The notes: generated by a model not told the origin, from the letters alone. A stretch of 64,000 bases of DNA from an uncultured Caulobacter sp. (GCF_947036865.1 NZ_CAMQSF010000017.1:1-64000); one strand, 5' to 3'. Counted from the first letter of the stretch, positions 35,647 to 47,042 are shown. A program made the numbers and translations.

Positions 35647-37038
35647 GTGACTCAATTTTCCGACCTTGGCCTGGCCAAGCCGCTGCTGAAGGCGCTGGCC
35701 GAGAAGGGCTACAAGGAACCGACCCCGATCCAGGCCCAGGCGATCCCGGTGGTGCTGCAGGGCAAGGACCTCCTGGGCATCGCCCAGACGGGCACCGGCA
35801 AGACCGCCGCCTTCGCCCTGCCGATCCTGCAGCGCCTGGCCGAGGACCGCAAACCCGCGCCGCGCCGCGGCTTCCGCTGCCTGGTGCTGTCGCCCACCCG
35901 CGAACTGGCGACCCAGATCGCCGAGAACTTCAAGGCCTACGCCGTCCACATGGGCCTGTCGGTCCACACCATCTATGGCGGCGTGAAGTACGGCCCGCAG
36001 ATGAAGGCCCTGGCCGGCGGCATCGACGTGCTGGTCGCCACGCCCGGCCGCCTGATGGACCACATGGCCGAGAAGTCGGCTACGGTCTCGGGCACGGAGA
36101 TCTTCGTCCTCGACGAAGCCGACCAGATGCTGGACCTGGGCTTCGTGGTGCCGATCCGCAAGATCGCCGCCCAGCTGACCAAGAACCGCCAGAACCTGTT
36201 CTTCTCGGCCACCATGCCCAGCGAGATCGGCAAGCTGGCCGGCGAGCTGCTGAAGGATCCGGTGCAGGTCTCGGTGGCCCCGCAGGCCACCACGGTCGAG
36301 CGCATCGACCAGCGCGTGCTTTTCATCGAGGCCCAGCGCAAGCGTCCGCTGCTGGCCGAGCTGTTCGCCGATAGCAGCTTCTCGCGCACCATCGTCTTCA
36401 CCCGCACCAAGCGCGGCGCCGACCGGGTGGCCAAGTACCTGAACGCCGCCGGCGTCGAGGCCGCCTCGATCCACGGCGACAAGACGCAAGGCCAGCGCGA
36501 GCGGGCCCTGGCCGCCTTCAAGGCCGGCGAGATGCGGGCCCTGGTGGCGACGGACATCGCCGCGCGCGGCATCGACGTCAACGACGTCAGCCACGTGATC
36601 AATTACGAGCTGCCCAACGTGCCGGAGGCCTATGTCCACCGGATCGGCCGCACCGCCCGCAAGGGCAAGGACGGCATCGCCATCAGCTTCTGCGCCGACG
36701 ACGAACGCAGCCTGCTGAAGGACATCCAGAAGGCCACCCGCCAGACGATCCCGTCCTTCGACCGCCGCAACGACAAGCAGCTGGCGGCGGCCGCCGCGGT
36801 GGCCGACAAGCTGGTCCCGGCCGATCGTCATGTGGATCCGCGCAAGGCCGATCCGCGCAACGACGTGCCGTCCGAGCTGCGCCGCAAGCGCAACCGCAAC
36901 CGGTCCGGCGGTCAGGCCGCCCAGGGTCAGAATCAGGGTCGCGGCCAGGCCAAGAAGGCCGCGCCCGCCCAAAACCAGTTCCGCGGCCCCAAGCGCCAAG
37001 CCGCCCCCGCGGCCAAGAGCTGGACCCCGCTGGACTAG
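35647..37038 (+). CDS. DEAD-box RNA helicase, RhlE-like
   Basis: GTG start; GLAKPLLKALAEKGYKEPTPIQAQAIP, AQTGTGKTAAF, DEAD, SATMP, HRIGRTAR; basic Gln/Asn/Arg-rich tail. Confidence 0.94.
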   Translation: MTQFSDLGLAKPLLKALAEKGYKEPTPIQAQAIPVVLQGKDLLGIAQTGTGKTAAFALPILQRLAEDRKPAPRRGFRCLVLSPTRELATQIAENFKAYAVHMGLSVHTIYGGVKYGPQMKALAGGIDVLVATPGRLMDHMAEKSATVSGTEIFVLDEADQMLDLGFVVPIRKIAAQLTKNRQNLFFSATMPSEIGKLAGELLKDPVQVSVAPQATTVERIDQRVLFIEAQRKRPLLAELFADSSFSRTIVFTRTKRGADRVAKYLNAAGVEAASIHGDKTQGQRERALAAFKAGEMRALVATDIAARGIDVNDVSHVINYELPNVPEAYVHRIGRTARKGKDGIAISFCADDERSLLKDIQKATRQTIPSFDRRNDKQLAAAAAVADKLVPADRHVDPRKADPRNDVPSELRRKRNRNRSGGQAAQGQNQGRGQAKKAAPAQNQFRGPKRQAAPAAKSWTPLD

Positions 37039-37189
37039 CTGTCCGATCAAGACCGCGGTCGCGGACGCCGGAGCGGCGCCCGCGACACCGCGCCGTACCC
37101 AATCTTCAAGGCGGCGCTTGAATCCTCGCCATTGATGCGCTCACCTGAGGTCAGGGCCGGTCCTCTGACCGGACGGGGGACCGGAGGAC

Positions 37190-39454
37190 ATGGGCGAGGG
37201 CAAGCCGCGCGCCGCGCCTGCGCTGACCAGGATCGCCGGCGGCGAAATGGCCGAGCGCGTGCGCGCGTTCGACTGGTCGACGACGCCCATCGGCCCGCGA
37301 GACGCCTGGTCGCCCGCCCTGCGCATGGCCGTGGACATGATCCTGGCCACGAACTTCCCGATGGCCCTGCGCTGGGGTCCCGACCTGGTGCTGATCTATA
37401 ACGACGCCTACGCGCCGGCCCTGCACGCGCTGCACCCCGCCGCCCTGGGCATGAGGCTGGACCAGGCCTCGCCCGACTTCCAGGCCTCGATCCGGTCCTT
37501 CCACCAGGACATTCTGAGCGGGGCCAGCGGCGGGCTGGCCTTCGCCGAACTGCCGTTGAAGGTCACGCGCGGCGGCGGCCAGGAGACCGGCTACTTCCGG
37601 ATCAGCTACAGCCCGGTCCCCGACGACACCGCCGAGAACGGCATCGGCGGCGTCCTGGTCACGGCGGTCGAGATCTCCGAGACCGTCGCGACCGAGAGAA
37701 CGCTGCGCGCCACCCAGGAACGCTACGACATGGCCCGCCAGGCCGCCGGCGTGGTCGGCGCGTGGGAGTGGGACATCAAGACCAACAAGGTCTATGCCGA
37801 CGCCCGGTACGCCGAGCTGCACAACGTCCCCCCGGAATTGGCCGAGGCCGGCCTGCCGGTCCAGGCCTATACGCCGGCCTTGCATCCCGACGACCGGGAC
37901 CGCGTTCGCGACCTCGCCCTGGAGGCGGCGGCGGCGGGGACCGAGTTCTCGGCCGAGTATCGTCTGGTCCAGGCGAACGGCGCCGAGCGCTGGATCTACA
38001 CCCGGGGCCGCGCCTATCTGGACGACGACGGCCAGCCGCTGCGCAACACCGGCGTGGTCGTCGACATCACCGAGCGCAAGCAGGTCGAGGTGGAGTTGGC
38101 CCAGGCGCGGCTGGGCCTGGATTTGGCCGCCCAGGCCGCTGGCCTCGGCCGCTGGGATCACAGCCCCACCGCCGGCGCGCGGTTCTGGGACCAGCGGGCG
38201 CGCGACATCTTCGGGCTGCGGCCCGACGACGAGCCGACCTGGGAGCTGCTCGACCAACTGATCCATCCGGACGATCGCGGCATGGTCACGGGGGCCGTGG
38301 CGATGGTTCTGGATCCGGCCGGCCCCGGCACGATCAATCTGGAATACCGCATCCATCGCCGCACCGACGGCGCCTTGCGCTGGGTCGAGGCGTTCGGGCG
38401 AACCTTCTTCGAGGACGGCCAGCCCTTGCGCTTCGTCGGCGTGATCTCCGACGTCACCGACCGCCGCGAAGCGGTCAATCACCTGCTGCGGCAGGAAGAG
38501 ACCCTGCGCCAGGCCGTCGACGCCGCCGATGTCGGCACCTGGGATCTGGACGTCGACACCGGCGCCCTGACCTGGTCCGAGCGCTGCTACCCGATGTTCG
38601 GTCTGCCGGCCGGCGAACCGGTGGACATCGAGACGGCCTTCTCGCTGATCCATCCCGGCGACGAGGCCCGGGTGCGCGAGGCCACGCGCCAGGCCATGGA
38701 TCCCGCCGTCAGGGCCGACTACGCGGTGGAGTTCCGGGCCACGGGCCGCGACGATCATGTCGAACGCTGGCTGGCCGTGAAGGGCAAGGTGTTCTTCGGC
38801 GACGACGGCCGCGCGCACCGCTTCGTCGGCGCCGTGGTCAACATCACCGACCGCAAGCGGGCCGAGCTGCACTTGCGCCTGCTGGTCAACGAGCTGAACC
38901 ACCGCGTGAAGAACAGCCTGGCCACGATCCAGGCCATCGCGTCGCAGAGCTTCAACGGCCAGCGCTCGATGGACGAGGCGCGCGAGGCGTTCTCCAACCG
39001 CGTCGTCGCCCTGGCCGAGGCGCACGACCTGCTGACCCGCGAGAACTGGGAAGGCGCCGACCTGCAGGACGTGGTCGACCGCGTCGCGACACTGCACGGG
39101 GGCGTCGATCGTTTCACCCTGTCGGGCCCGTCGGTGCGTCTGTCCCCCAAGACGGCCCTGTCCCTGTCGATGGCCCTGCACGAACTGGCCACCAACGCCA
39201 TGAAATACGGCGCCCTCTCGACCCCGGAGGGCGAGGTCGCCATCGCCTGGGCTCTGGCCCCCGACGCGGGGCCGGTCCGGCTGGACCTGACCTGGACCGA
39301 AAGGGGCGGCCCCCCTGTCGCCGCGCCCAGCGACCGCGGCTTCGGCTCGCGCCTGATCGAGCGCGGCTTGGCCGCCGAGCTCTCCGGCTCGGCGACGATC
39401 GACTTCCAGCCCGAGGGCGTGGTCTGCCGAATCCGGGCGCTGCTGGAGGCCTAA
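37190..39454 (+). CDS. Multi-PAS sensor histidine kinase, HWE/HisKA_2 family
   Basis: Several PAS/PAC repeats; LLVNELNHRVKNSLATIQAIASQSFNGQRSMDEAREAFSNRVVALAEAHDLLTRENWEGADL. Confidence 0.9.
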   Translation: MGEGKPRAAPALTRIAGGEMAERVRAFDWSTTPIGPRDAWSPALRMAVDMILATNFPMALRWGPDLVLIYNDAYAPALHALHPAALGMRLDQASPDFQASIRSFHQDILSGASGGLAFAELPLKVTRGGGQETGYFRISYSPVPDDTAENGIGGVLVTAVEISETVATERTLRATQERYDMARQAAGVVGAWEWDIKTNKVYADARYAELHNVPPELAEAGLPVQAYTPALHPDDRDRVRDLALEAAAAGTEFSAEYRLVQANGAERWIYTRGRAYLDDDGQPLRNTGVVVDITERKQVEVELAQARLGLDLAAQAAGLGRWDHSPTAGARFWDQRARDIFGLRPDDEPTWELLDQLIHPDDRGMVTGAVAMVLDPAGPGTINLEYRIHRRTDGALRWVEAFGRTFFEDGQPLRFVGVISDVTDRREAVNHLLRQEETLRQAVDAADVGTWDLDVDTGALTWSERCYPMFGLPAGEPVDIETAFSLIHPGDEARVREATRQAMDPAVRADYAVEFRATGRDDHVERWLAVKGKVFFGDDGRAHRFVGAVVNITDRKRAELHLRLLVNELNHRVKNSLATIQAIASQSFNGQRSMDEAREAFSNRVVALAEAHDLLTRENWEGADLQDVVDRVATLHGGVDRFTLSGPSVRLSPKTALSLSMALHELATNAMKYGALSTPEGEVAIAWALAPDAGPVRLDLTWTERGGPPVAAPSDRGFGSRLIERGLAAELSGSATIDFQPEGVVCRIRALLEA

Positions 39455-41001
39455 ACCGACGCCGCCCGCAGGGCCTGGGCGATCTGCTCGTCCGTGCGGC
39501 GCAGAGCCATCATCAGCGCGCCCGCGACGATCAACGGCAGCGGCGCCCAGGCCAGCAGGCCGGCCACCGCCAGGCCCGTGGCGACGCCGATCAGCAGGGT
39601 GATCATCGTCTCGGCGAGCGCCGTCAGCACCGACCCGCCGCGCCGGCGGCGGAAGTCGGCGCGCTTGCCGGGCTTCTGGCGCCAAACATTGATCAGGCCC
39701 GCGCTCCAGGCGGCCAGACCCGCGCCCAGCGCGGCCCAGAACGCGGCCAGGGGCGCGAACCACGCCATCACGGCGATCGGAATGGCCAGCAACAACGCCA
39801 CCGGAACGAGGGCCGCCGTCAGCTTGGCGCGATTCAGCACGCCGATCGGGGTCGGCGAGATGGCCAGGAGGTCGGGCGTGTCCTCGGCCGAGATGGTGAT
39901 CCAGGCCAGGCTTCCGGCCACCTGGCCCGCCAGGAAGGTGACGGCCGCGGCCGGACCGGCCAGGGCCCAGGCCGGCATGTGCGCGGCGTTGCGGGCCAGC
40001 ACGAAGGCCAGGGGCAGCATGTAGAGCACCCTCAGCAGCACTTGCGACAGCAGCGCCGCGTCGCGCGCGACCAGGCGCAGCTCCTTGCGCACCGTCGCCT
40101 GGAACGCGCCGGCGGCGAAGGCGCGGGTCGGGCCCTTGGCCGCCTTGCGGGTCTCGGCCCCGGCGGTGGCGGCGGCCGCGTCCGCGAAGCGGCGGCCCAG
40201 GGTCTGGGCGGCGAAGAGGAAGAGGCCCAGGCCGATCGCGGCCACGATCAGCAGCGGCAGCGGCTGGCCCAGGGCCGCGCGCAGGGGAATGTCGGCGAAG
40301 GGCGGCGGCTTGAACGCCCCGTGGCTGGCCTCCTTGGCGACCCGGGCGAACAGGGTCTCGCTGGCCTGGCGGCCCATCAGGTTGCGATACTGGCTGGCCA
40401 GGAAGAAGGCCGCGCCGATCAGCGCCGCCATCACCTGGGCCACGGTCCGCGTGCGACGCGGGCCGATCAGCGCGAACAGCGCCATGGCCAGCAGCAGGCC
40501 CACGCCCGAGGCCGCCAGCGACGCGGCGGCCAGCAGCACGAACAGACCGGCCCAGGCGGGATGCCCCAGAACGATCGACGGCGTCACCAGCAGCACCGCC
40601 GGGACCATGAAGAAGAGACCCGCGTTGACCGCCATGGCCAGGGCGCGCACGAACAGCACCTTGCGCGGCGTCAGGGGCGACGAAAACAGCAAGTCGAGGT
40701 CCCCGCGCTCGTAGAGCGCGTCGGCCGAGGCGGCCAGGGTCGTCGACAGCATCAGGGTCATGATCACCGCCAGGACCAGATCGCTGATCGCGACCGACAG
40801 CGGGATGACCGGAATCTGGTGGCCGCGCAGACCCAGGCCGGCGGCGATCCCGCCGATCAGCATCATACCGCCCAGGATCGCGAAGGCGATGAGCGAGCCG
40901 ACCCCGCGCGAGGCGCGCTTCGACCAGACGCCGCGCCAAGCCAGGCGCAGCTCGTGGGCCAGCAGCCACGGCGTGCTGGCGGGCTTGAACGGCAGGCTCA
41001 C
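39451..41001 (-). CDS. ABC transporter permease
   Basis: GTG start, overlaps the ATPase stop (GTGA); many TM segments (GSLIAFAILGGMMLIGGIAAGLGLRGHQIPVIPLSVAISDLVLAVIMTLMLSTTLAASADALYERGDLDLLFSSPL). Confidence 0.85.
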   Translation of the reverse strand: MSLPFKPASTPWLLAHELRLAWRGVWSKRASRGVGSLIAFAILGGMMLIGGIAAGLGLRGHQIPVIPLSVAISDLVLAVIMTLMLSTTLAASADALYERGDLDLLFSSPLTPRKVLFVRALAMAVNAGLFFMVPAVLLVTPSIVLGHPAWAGLFVLLAAASLAASGVGLLLAMALFALIGPRRTRTVAQVMAALIGAAFFLASQYRNLMGRQASETLFARVAKEASHGAFKPPPFADIPLRAALGQPLPLLIVAAIGLGLFLFAAQTLGRRFADAAAATAGAETRKAAKGPTRAFAAGAFQATVRKELRLVARDAALLSQVLLRVLYMLPLAFVLARNAAHMPAWALAGPAAAVTFLAGQVAGSLAWITISAEDTPDLLAISPTPIGVLNRAKLTAALVPVALLLAIPIAVMAWFAPLAAFWAALGAGLAAWSAGLINVWRQKPGKRADFRRRRGGSVLTALAETMITLLIGVATGLAVAGLLAWAPLPLIVAGALMMALRRTDEQIAQALRAASV

Positions 41002-41753
41002 GCCCGCGCCCCCTCGGACGAGGCGTCCGACGTCAGTTGCAGGAAGACGTCTTCCAGCGTCCGGCCGCTGGCCTCGCCGGCGCGGTTGCGCAGCTCCTCC
41101 AGCGTGCCCTCGGCCAGCAGGCGACCGCCGGCGATGATGCCGATCCGGTCGGCCATCCGCTCGGCGACCTCGAGGATGTGGGTGGTCAGGATCACCGTGC
41201 CGCCGGCGTCGACCCGGGCTTGCAGCATGTCCTTGACCAGGCGGGCGGCGGCGGCGTCGAGGCCTGTCAGCGGCTCGTCCAGGATCAGGAGCTTGGGGTC
41301 GTGGATCAGCGCGCCGGCCAGGGCGACCTTCTGCTTCATGCCGCGCGAGAAGCCCTCGCAGCGGCGCCGCGCCTCGCTGATCAGGCCCAGGGTGGCCAGC
41401 AACTCCTCGGCCCGGGTCTTGGCGGCCTTGGGCTCGACGTTCCAGAGGCCGGCGACGAACTCCAGGTATTCGAGCGGCGTCAGCTTGTCGTAGATCATCG
41501 CCTCGTCGGGCGCCCAGGCCAGCAGGGCCTTGGCCGCCGCCGGATCCTTGCGGGCGTCGACGCCGAAGATCGACACCTCGCCCTTGTCCGGCTGGGTCAG
41601 CCCCGCCACCATCCGCAAGGTCGTGGTCTTGCCGGCTCCGTTGGGGCCCAGCAGCGCGTAGAGCTCCCCCGCGTGAACCGTCAGGTCCAGGTCCGTCACC
41701 GCGGGCTTGGCGAACGTCTTGTTCAGCCCACGCACAATCAACGCTTCCGTCAC
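40998..41753 (-). CDS. ABC transporter ATP-binding protein
   Basis: LLGPNGAGKTTTLRM Walker A; CEGFSRGMKQKVALAGALIHDPKLLILDEPLTGLD. Confidence 0.95.
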   Translation of the reverse strand: MTEALIVRGLNKTFAKPAVTDLDLTVHAGELYALLGPNGAGKTTTLRMVAGLTQPDKGEVSIFGVDARKDPAAAKALLAWAPDEAMIYDKLTPLEYLEFVAGLWNVEPKAAKTRAEELLATLGLISEARRRCEGFSRGMKQKVALAGALIHDPKLLILDEPLTGLDAAAARLVKDMLQARVDAGGTVILTTHILEVAERMADRIGIIAGGRLLAEGTLEELRNRAGEASGRTLEDVFLQLTSDASSEGARA

Positions 41754-41931
41754 GCCATCTCCCCTTACTCAACCCTACTCAACGTGATTGGAGCCGCTCG
41801 CGCAATCCCTGCTCGCCGATCGCGAGCGACGCGCGCGGGATGGATGCGACAGTCGGTCGCGGCCGCTCCCCAGGGCGGGTTAGTCTTCGTTCACCAGTCC
41901 ATTGAATCCTTTAACCTCAACTTCGAGGACC

Positions 41932-44145
41932 ATGACCGTGACTGGCGCGCGACCTAAGTCTCTTCGCATCACCTTGGTCATTGCTGTCGGCGTACTCTTG
42001 ATGGCGATGGGGCTGGGCATCACGGTGTCCGGCTGGGCGGTGATCCAGGCCGACGCGCATCGGCAGGCGACGGCCCAGGCTCGCGCCCTGCTGGACGCTT
42101 ATGGTCAACGGGTGGGCCGGGAAGTCGGCCTGGCCATCAAGAACGCCCAGTCCGGCGCGTCGGCGGTGGAGTCCCTGGCGCGGGATCCGGCGCGGGTGGA
42201 CCGCGATCAGGTCGGCGAGTTGGTCAAGCACATGATCCAGGCCAACCCCCAGTTCGTCGGCATGACGCCGGTGTTTGACGCCAACGCCCTGGACGGCCGG
42301 GACGCGGCCTTCACCAATCACCCGATGTCGGACGCCGCCGGACGGTTCGTGCCGTACTACTCGTGGACGCCGCAGCGGACGATCGGCCTCGACAAGCTGG
42401 TGATGACCGCCGACGCCGGGATCGACGCCTGGTACACCAAGCCGATGCGCGAGAACCGCGACCAGGTCACGCCCGCCTATCTCTATCCCGTCAACGGCGA
42501 GAAGATCCTGATGACCTCGGCGGTGTCGATCGTCCGCCGGGCGGGACGGCCGATCGGGGTCGTGACCACCGACGTGGCCCTCACCGATCTGGTCAAGCGC
42601 ACCGAGACCCTGCGTCCGTTCGGCACGGGCCGAGCCTCGATCATCGGCGGCGGCGGCGTCTGGGTGGCCAACGCCGACAAGACCAAGCTCGGCGCGGCCG
42701 TCGACGACAAGGCCCTGCTGCGCCTGATCGCCGAGGCCGACAAGACCGGCTTCGCCGAGGCGGTCGTGGACGGCCCCCAGGGCAAGATGCTTCGCGCCGT
42801 CGCGCCGGCGGCCCTGCCGGGCGTCGCCGACACCTGGCACGTCGTCATCGAAGCGCCGATGTCGGCGGTGCTGGCGGGGGCCAACAGCGCCCTGGCGATC
42901 ATGCTGGCGGCCGGCGTCGCCGTCATGGCCGCCACGCTCGCCGCCCTGTGGTACGGATCGCGCTTGCTGATCGACCCCGTCCGCAAGATGACGACCTATA
43001 TGGACGGCCTGGCCGCCGGCGACTACGCGGCCGAGCCGCCGTTCCGCGCGCGGGGCGACGAGATCGGCGCCATGGCGCGTTCGGTCGGGGTCTTCCGCGA
43101 CGCCCTCGTCGATCGCCAGAACGCCCGCCGGCGCGAGGAAGAGGAGCGCCAGCGCGCCGAAGGCGAGCGCGGCGAGCGCGAGGCCGCCCGCCGCCAGGAC
43201 GCCGCCGAGCGCGAGCGCGTGATGAGCGCCCTGGCCGACGGCCTCTCGCGGCTGTCCGCCGGTGACCTGACCTGGCGGATCAACGACAGCTTCCCGCCGA
43301 CCTTCGAGGCCCTGCGCCACGATTTCAACACCGCGATCGGCGGCCTCGAGCGCACGGTCGGCGTGCTGGCCCACTGCGCTCAGGCCGTGCGCGCCGGCTC
43401 CGGCGAGATCACGGCCGCCGCCGACGACCTGTCCCGCCGGACCGAACAGCAAGCCGCCCGGATCGAGGAGACGGCCGCCGCCCTGGACGAGATCACGGCC
43501 ACGGTGCGCCAGACCGCTCAAGGGGCCGAGGAGGCGCGCCGCGCGGTGGCCTCCAGCCGCGAGTCGACGGAACAATCGCGCCAGGTCGTCGCCAACGCCA
43601 TCGACGCGATGCGCAAGATCGAGGCCTCGTCCCAAGAGATCGGCCAGATCGTCGGGGTGATCGACGAGATCGCCTTCCAGACCAATCTGCTGGCGCTGAA
43701 CGCCGGCGTCGAGGCGGCTCGCGCCGGCGAGGCCGGCAGGGGCTTCGCGGTCGTGGCCCAGGAGGTCCGGGCCCTGGCCCAGCGCTCGGCCGAGGCGGCC
43801 AAGGAGATCAAGACCCTGATCAGCGACTCGTCGCGCAATGTCGAAGACGGCGTCGAGCTCATCGACCGCGCCGGCGGCGCCCTGGAGACGGTGACGCGCC
43901 AGGCGGCCCACATCGACGAGCTGGTGGCGACGATCTCGTCCTCGGCGCGCGAGCAGGCCACCGGCCTGGCCGAGGTCAATACGGCCGTCAATCAGATGGA
44001 CCAGGTGACCCAGCAGAACGCCGCCATGGTGGAGCAGACCAACGCCGCCAGCCACAACCTGGCGAGCGAGGCCCAGCAATTGGGCGAACTGGTCGCGCGG
44101 TTCCGTCACGGCCGGGTCGAACAGGCCGCCGCTCGGGCCGCCTGA
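41932..44145 (+). CDS. Methyl-accepting chemotaxis protein with periplasmic Cache-type sensor and HAMP
   Basis: TM, periplasmic region ([61 protein letters not shown]), second TM, MCP hairpin [45 protein letters not shown]. Confidence 0.94.
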   Translation: MTVTGARPKSLRITLVIAVGVLLMAMGLGITVSGWAVIQADAHRQATAQARALLDAYGQRVGREVGLAIKNAQSGASAVESLARDPARVDRDQVGELVKHMIQANPQFVGMTPVFDANALDGRDAAFTNHPMSDAAGRFVPYYSWTPQRTIGLDKLVMTADAGIDAWYTKPMRENRDQVTPAYLYPVNGEKILMTSAVSIVRRAGRPIGVVTTDVALTDLVKRTETLRPFGTGRASIIGGGGVWVANADKTKLGAAVDDKALLRLIAEADKTGFAEAVVDGPQGKMLRAVAPAALPGVADTWHVVIEAPMSAVLAGANSALAIMLAAGVAVMAATLAALWYGSRLLIDPVRKMTTYMDGLAAGDYAAEPPFRARGDEIGAMARSVGVFRDALVDRQNARRREEEERQRAEGERGEREAARRQDAAERERVMSALADGLSRLSAGDLTWRINDSFPPTFEALRHDFNTAIGGLERTVGVLAHCAQAVRAGSGEITAAADDLSRRTEQQAARIEETAAALDEITATVRQTAQGAEEARRAVASSRESTEQSRQVVANAIDAMRKIEASSQEIGQIVGVIDEIAFQTNLLALNAGVEAARAGEAGRGFAVVAQEVRALAQRSAEAAKEIKTLISDSSRNVEDGVELIDRAGGALETVTRQAAHIDELVATISSSAREQATGLAEVNTAVNQMDQVTQQNAAMVEQTNAASHNLASEAQQLGELVARFRHGRVEQAAARAA

Positions 44146-44200
44146 CCACGAAGTCGGGCCGCGCATTGACAGCGGCCCGGCCCCGAGGCCTGCTCGCGCC

Positions 44201-44596
44201 ATGTCCGAGCCCGTCGCCGCCCGCCTCGCCAGCGCCACGCCGATCCTCTTCGTGCGCGACGTCACGCGCGCGGCCCATTTCTGGCGCGACGTCCTGGGGT
44301 TCGCCGTCGACTTTCTGCATGGCGAGCCGCCGTTCTACGGCGCGGTGTCGCGCGACGGGGCCTGCCTGCATCTGCGCCACGTCCATGCGCCGAACTTCGC
44401 CGCCCTGGCCGCGCGAGAGCCGTCGCTGATCCTGGCGACGATCGAGACCACCGCGGTCGAGGCTCTGTTCGCCGAGTTCGAGACGCGCGGGGCGGACTTC
44501 CCCCAGCGCCTGGTCCGTCAGCCCTGGGGCGGCCTGGACTTCCACGTCCGCGATCCCGACGGCAACGTCGTGTCGTTCGTCGCGTTCGATCGCTGA
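44201..44596 (+). CDS. VOC/glyoxalase-bleomycin resistance superfamily protein
   Basis: ATPILFVRDVTRAAHFWRDVLGFAVDFLHGEPPFYGAVSRDGACLHLRHV...PWGGLDFHVRDPDGNVVSFV. Confidence 0.9.
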   Translation: MSEPVAARLASATPILFVRDVTRAAHFWRDVLGFAVDFLHGEPPFYGAVSRDGACLHLRHVHAPNFAALAAREPSLILATIETTAVEALFAEFETRGADFPQRLVRQPWGGLDFHVRDPDGNVVSFVAFDR

Positions 44597-44737
44597 GGCG
44601 TCCTTTCGCGCCGCGCTCTGGAGGATCGTGCAAGAGCTTCGCAGGATCCGCCTAACGCGAAGCGGCCGTGACGTGGCAGAACCCGGAGCGTTCGATCCTC
44701 CCCGAACGCACCTCCCCGAACTCAAGGATTTCTCCGC

Positions 44738-45781
44738 ATGGCTGCCGCCAAAGGTTATGCCGCGCCCGCCGCCGGCGCCCCCCTCGCCCCGTTCAGCTTC
44801 GAGCGCCGCGAGCCCAACGACGACGACGTCGTCATCGCCATCAAGTACTGCGGCGTCTGCCACTCCGACATCCACATGGTCGACAACGGCTGGGGTCAGA
44901 GCGTCTATCCGATCGTCCCCGGCCACGAGATCGCCGGCGTGGTCACCGCCGTCGGGTCGAAGGTCACCCGCTTCAAGGAAGGCGACCATGTGGGCGTCGG
45001 CTGCTTCGTCGACAGCTGCGTCAACTGCAAGGCCGCCCGCGATCTGGATCGCGAGCAGTACCAGCCGGGCCTCGTCCTGACCTACAGCGGCTTCGAGCCG
45101 GGCTCGGACGTCCCGACCTACGGTGGCTATTCCGATCACATCGTGGTCAAGGACGACTACGTCCTGTCGATCCCCGAGAACCTGCCGCTGGACGCCGCCG
45201 CGCCGCTGCTGTGCGCCGGCATCACGCTCTATTCGCCGCTGCGCCACTGGAACGCGGGTCCCGGCAAGAAGGTCGCGATCCTGGGCATGGGCGGCCTCGG
45301 CCACATGGGCGTCAAGCTGGCCCACGCGATGGGCGCCGAGGTGACGGTGCTGAGCCAGACCCTGTCCAAGCAGGCCGACGGCCTGCGCCTGGGCGCCGAC
45401 CACTACCACGCCACCAACGACCCCAGGACCTTCGAGACCCTGGCCGACACCTTCGACCTGATCATCTGCACCGTCTCGGCCGGCATCGACTGGGGCGCTT
45501 ACCTGGCGCTGCTGAAGGTGGACGGAACCATGGTCCTGGTGGGCGCGCCGGAGGAGCCGGTGCCGCTGAACGCCTTCGCCCTGATCCCCGGCCGCCGCAC
45601 CCTGGCCGGCTCGATGATCGGCTCGATCAAGGAGACCCAGGAGATGCTCGACTTCTGCGGCGAGAACAACATCGTCGCCGAGATCGAGACCATCGCGATC
45701 GACCAGATCAACGAGGCCTACCAGCGCATGCACAGGAGCGACGTGCGGTATCGCTTCGTGATCGACATGAGCACGCTGTAG
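44738..45781 (+). CDS. Zn-dependent NAD(P) alcohol dehydrogenase (cinnamyl/YahK-like)
   Basis: [74 protein letters not shown]. Confidence 0.95.
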   Translation: MAAAKGYAAPAAGAPLAPFSFERREPNDDDVVIAIKYCGVCHSDIHMVDNGWGQSVYPIVPGHEIAGVVTAVGSKVTRFKEGDHVGVGCFVDSCVNCKAARDLDREQYQPGLVLTYSGFEPGSDVPTYGGYSDHIVVKDDYVLSIPENLPLDAAAPLLCAGITLYSPLRHWNAGPGKKVAILGMGGLGHMGVKLAHAMGAEVTVLSQTLSKQADGLRLGADHYHATNDPRTFETLADTFDLIICTVSAGIDWGAYLALLKVDGTMVLVGAPEEPVPLNAFALIPGRRTLAGSMIGSIKETQEMLDFCGENNIVAEIETIAIDQINEAYQRMHRSDVRYRFVIDMSTL

Positions 45782-45800
45782 GGCGTCCGCACACCTCTCC

Positions 45801-45905
45801 GTGTCATCCCGGAAGCCTCGCGGAGGCTATCCGGGACCCAGGGGCCGACGCACCGCCCTTGGCTCCTGGGTCCCGGCTCTCCGCTACGCTGCGGCCGGGA
45901 TGACA
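45801..45905. repeat. Palindromic element, GTCATCCCGG family copy 1
   Basis: GTGTCATCCCGGAAGCCTCGCGGAGGCTATCCGGGACCCAGGGG...CTCCTGGGTCCCGGCTCTCCGCTACGCTGCGGCCGGGATGACA; near-identical to 58010-58120. Confidence 0.9.
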
Positions 45906-45942
45906 AGGCTAAGGGAGTGAAAACGCTTTTGAGGCCAGCCCC

Positions 45943-46467
45943 CTAAAACCGCGTCTTGCAGCCCTGTTTCAGGTGCACGCCGCGCAGGAAGCCGCGGCGG
46001 GCCAGGCCCGCGTCGACGGCGGCGTTCATCCGGCGATCGGCCGGCGCCGCGCCGGTGACCTCGCGGACCAGGCCGCGGAACGGGATGATGCTGTTGACCA
46101 GCGCCGAGCCGCCGGCCTCTGCCAGCTTGCCGGCGCGGCTTTCCTCGTACGCGTTGACGGTCCCGTAGTCGGGACCCAGCACGGCGTTGAGGCCCGTGAC
46201 CTCGGCGGCCAGGGCCTTGCAGGTCTTCAGACCCTTCAGGCTGTAGGGGTCCTCGAAGGCCTTCTCCAGGATCGGCGGGATCTCGCGCTTGGCGATGCCC
46301 ACGTCGCGCGCCGGCTGCGAACCGATGTCGACCGCCTTCTTGCGCGCCTCGCTCCAGCGGCCCGCGGGCTCGTCCGGCTTCTCGGGCGGCTTGACCTGGG
46401 CCCGCGCCGACCCGGCCGCCAGCAGCAGCAGCGCCGCGCCGACCGCCATCCGAAGCCTACGACCCAT
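45943..46467 (-). CDS. Hypothetical exported protein
   Basis: MGRRLRMAVGAALLLLAAGSARAQVKPPEKPDEPAGRWSEARKKAVDIGSQPARDVGIAKREIPPILEKAFEDPYSLKGLKTC. Confidence 0.75.
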   Translation of the reverse strand: MGRRLRMAVGAALLLLAAGSARAQVKPPEKPDEPAGRWSEARKKAVDIGSQPARDVGIAKREIPPILEKAFEDPYSLKGLKTCKALAAEVTGLNAVLGPDYGTVNAYEESRAGKLAEAGGSALVNSIIPFRGLVREVTGAAPADRRMNAAVDAGLARRGFLRGVHLKQGCKTRF

Positions 46468-46535
46468 CGTGACACCCTCCGTGGAATACGCAGCAGGAAC
46501 GAGAAGCTTGGCCGTCGGTTCCGACCGATAACCCG

Positions 46536-47015
46536 TCAGTTCGGCGGCGTCGCCGCCTCCAGGTCAAAGGCCGCGTCGAAGGCGTCCTCGCCGGGGACGG
46601 TTCCCGACAGCGCGGTTTCGAACAGGTCCTCCAGCGCGTCCCAGACGAACGACAGCTGCTCCAGCACCGCCGGAACCTTGCCGGCCTCGAAGCCGGGATA
46701 GAGATCCTCGATCAGCCACAGGCCCGACCCCGGGTCGAAGCCGAAGCGGCAGCCGATCAGGCGGAACTGCGCGCGGGCCACGGTCTCGAACAGGGCGGTC
46801 AGGTCGCGCGCCTCGTCCAGGTCCTCGGGGTCCAGCACCAGGCAGCGCGCCTGCAGCCAGCCGTGATCCGGCAGCAGATAGAAGGCCCCCTCCTCCTCGC
46901 CGCCGGAGACCTCCAGGCCCCGGTCGATCGCCTCGACGACATAGCCGGCCTCGCGGCAGGCGGCGGCGAGCTCGGCCAGCAGGGCGGCTTCCTGGTCGGG
47001 GGTCAGGGTGGTCAT
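46536..47015 (-). CDS. Hypothetical acidic protein
   Basis: MTTLTPDQEAALLAELAAACREAGYVVEAIDRGLEVSGGEEEGAFYLLPDHGWLQARCLVLDPEDLDEARDLTALFETVARAQFRLI. Confidence 0.7.
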   Translation of the reverse strand: MTTLTPDQEAALLAELAAACREAGYVVEAIDRGLEVSGGEEEGAFYLLPDHGWLQARCLVLDPEDLDEARDLTALFETVARAQFRLIGCRFGFDPGSGLWLIEDLYPGFEAGKVPAVLEQLSFVWDALEDLFETALSGTVPGEDAFDAAFDLEAATPPN

Positions 47016-47042
47016 GGGTCCAGTCCGGCTAAAGCATTTCCG

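Noticed and set aside
35315-35650. 111-aa plus-strand ORF upstream of the helicase
   Set aside because: Starts inside a palindromic repeat, no recognisable domain; likely leader/untranslated region
37151-40969. 1272-aa minus-strand ORF
   Set aside because: Antisense to the convincing HWE kinase and in a wrong frame of the ABC permease; low-complexity Arg/Gly/Ala translation typical of high-GC shadow ORFs
37762-41493. 1243-aa plus-strand ORF
   Set aside because: Shadow frame overlapping the HWE kinase and antisense to the ABC genes; no domain recognisable
41911-41925. TTAA-CCTCAAC-TTCG upstream of the Cache MCP as CtrA site
   Set aside because: Only one half-site matches consensus
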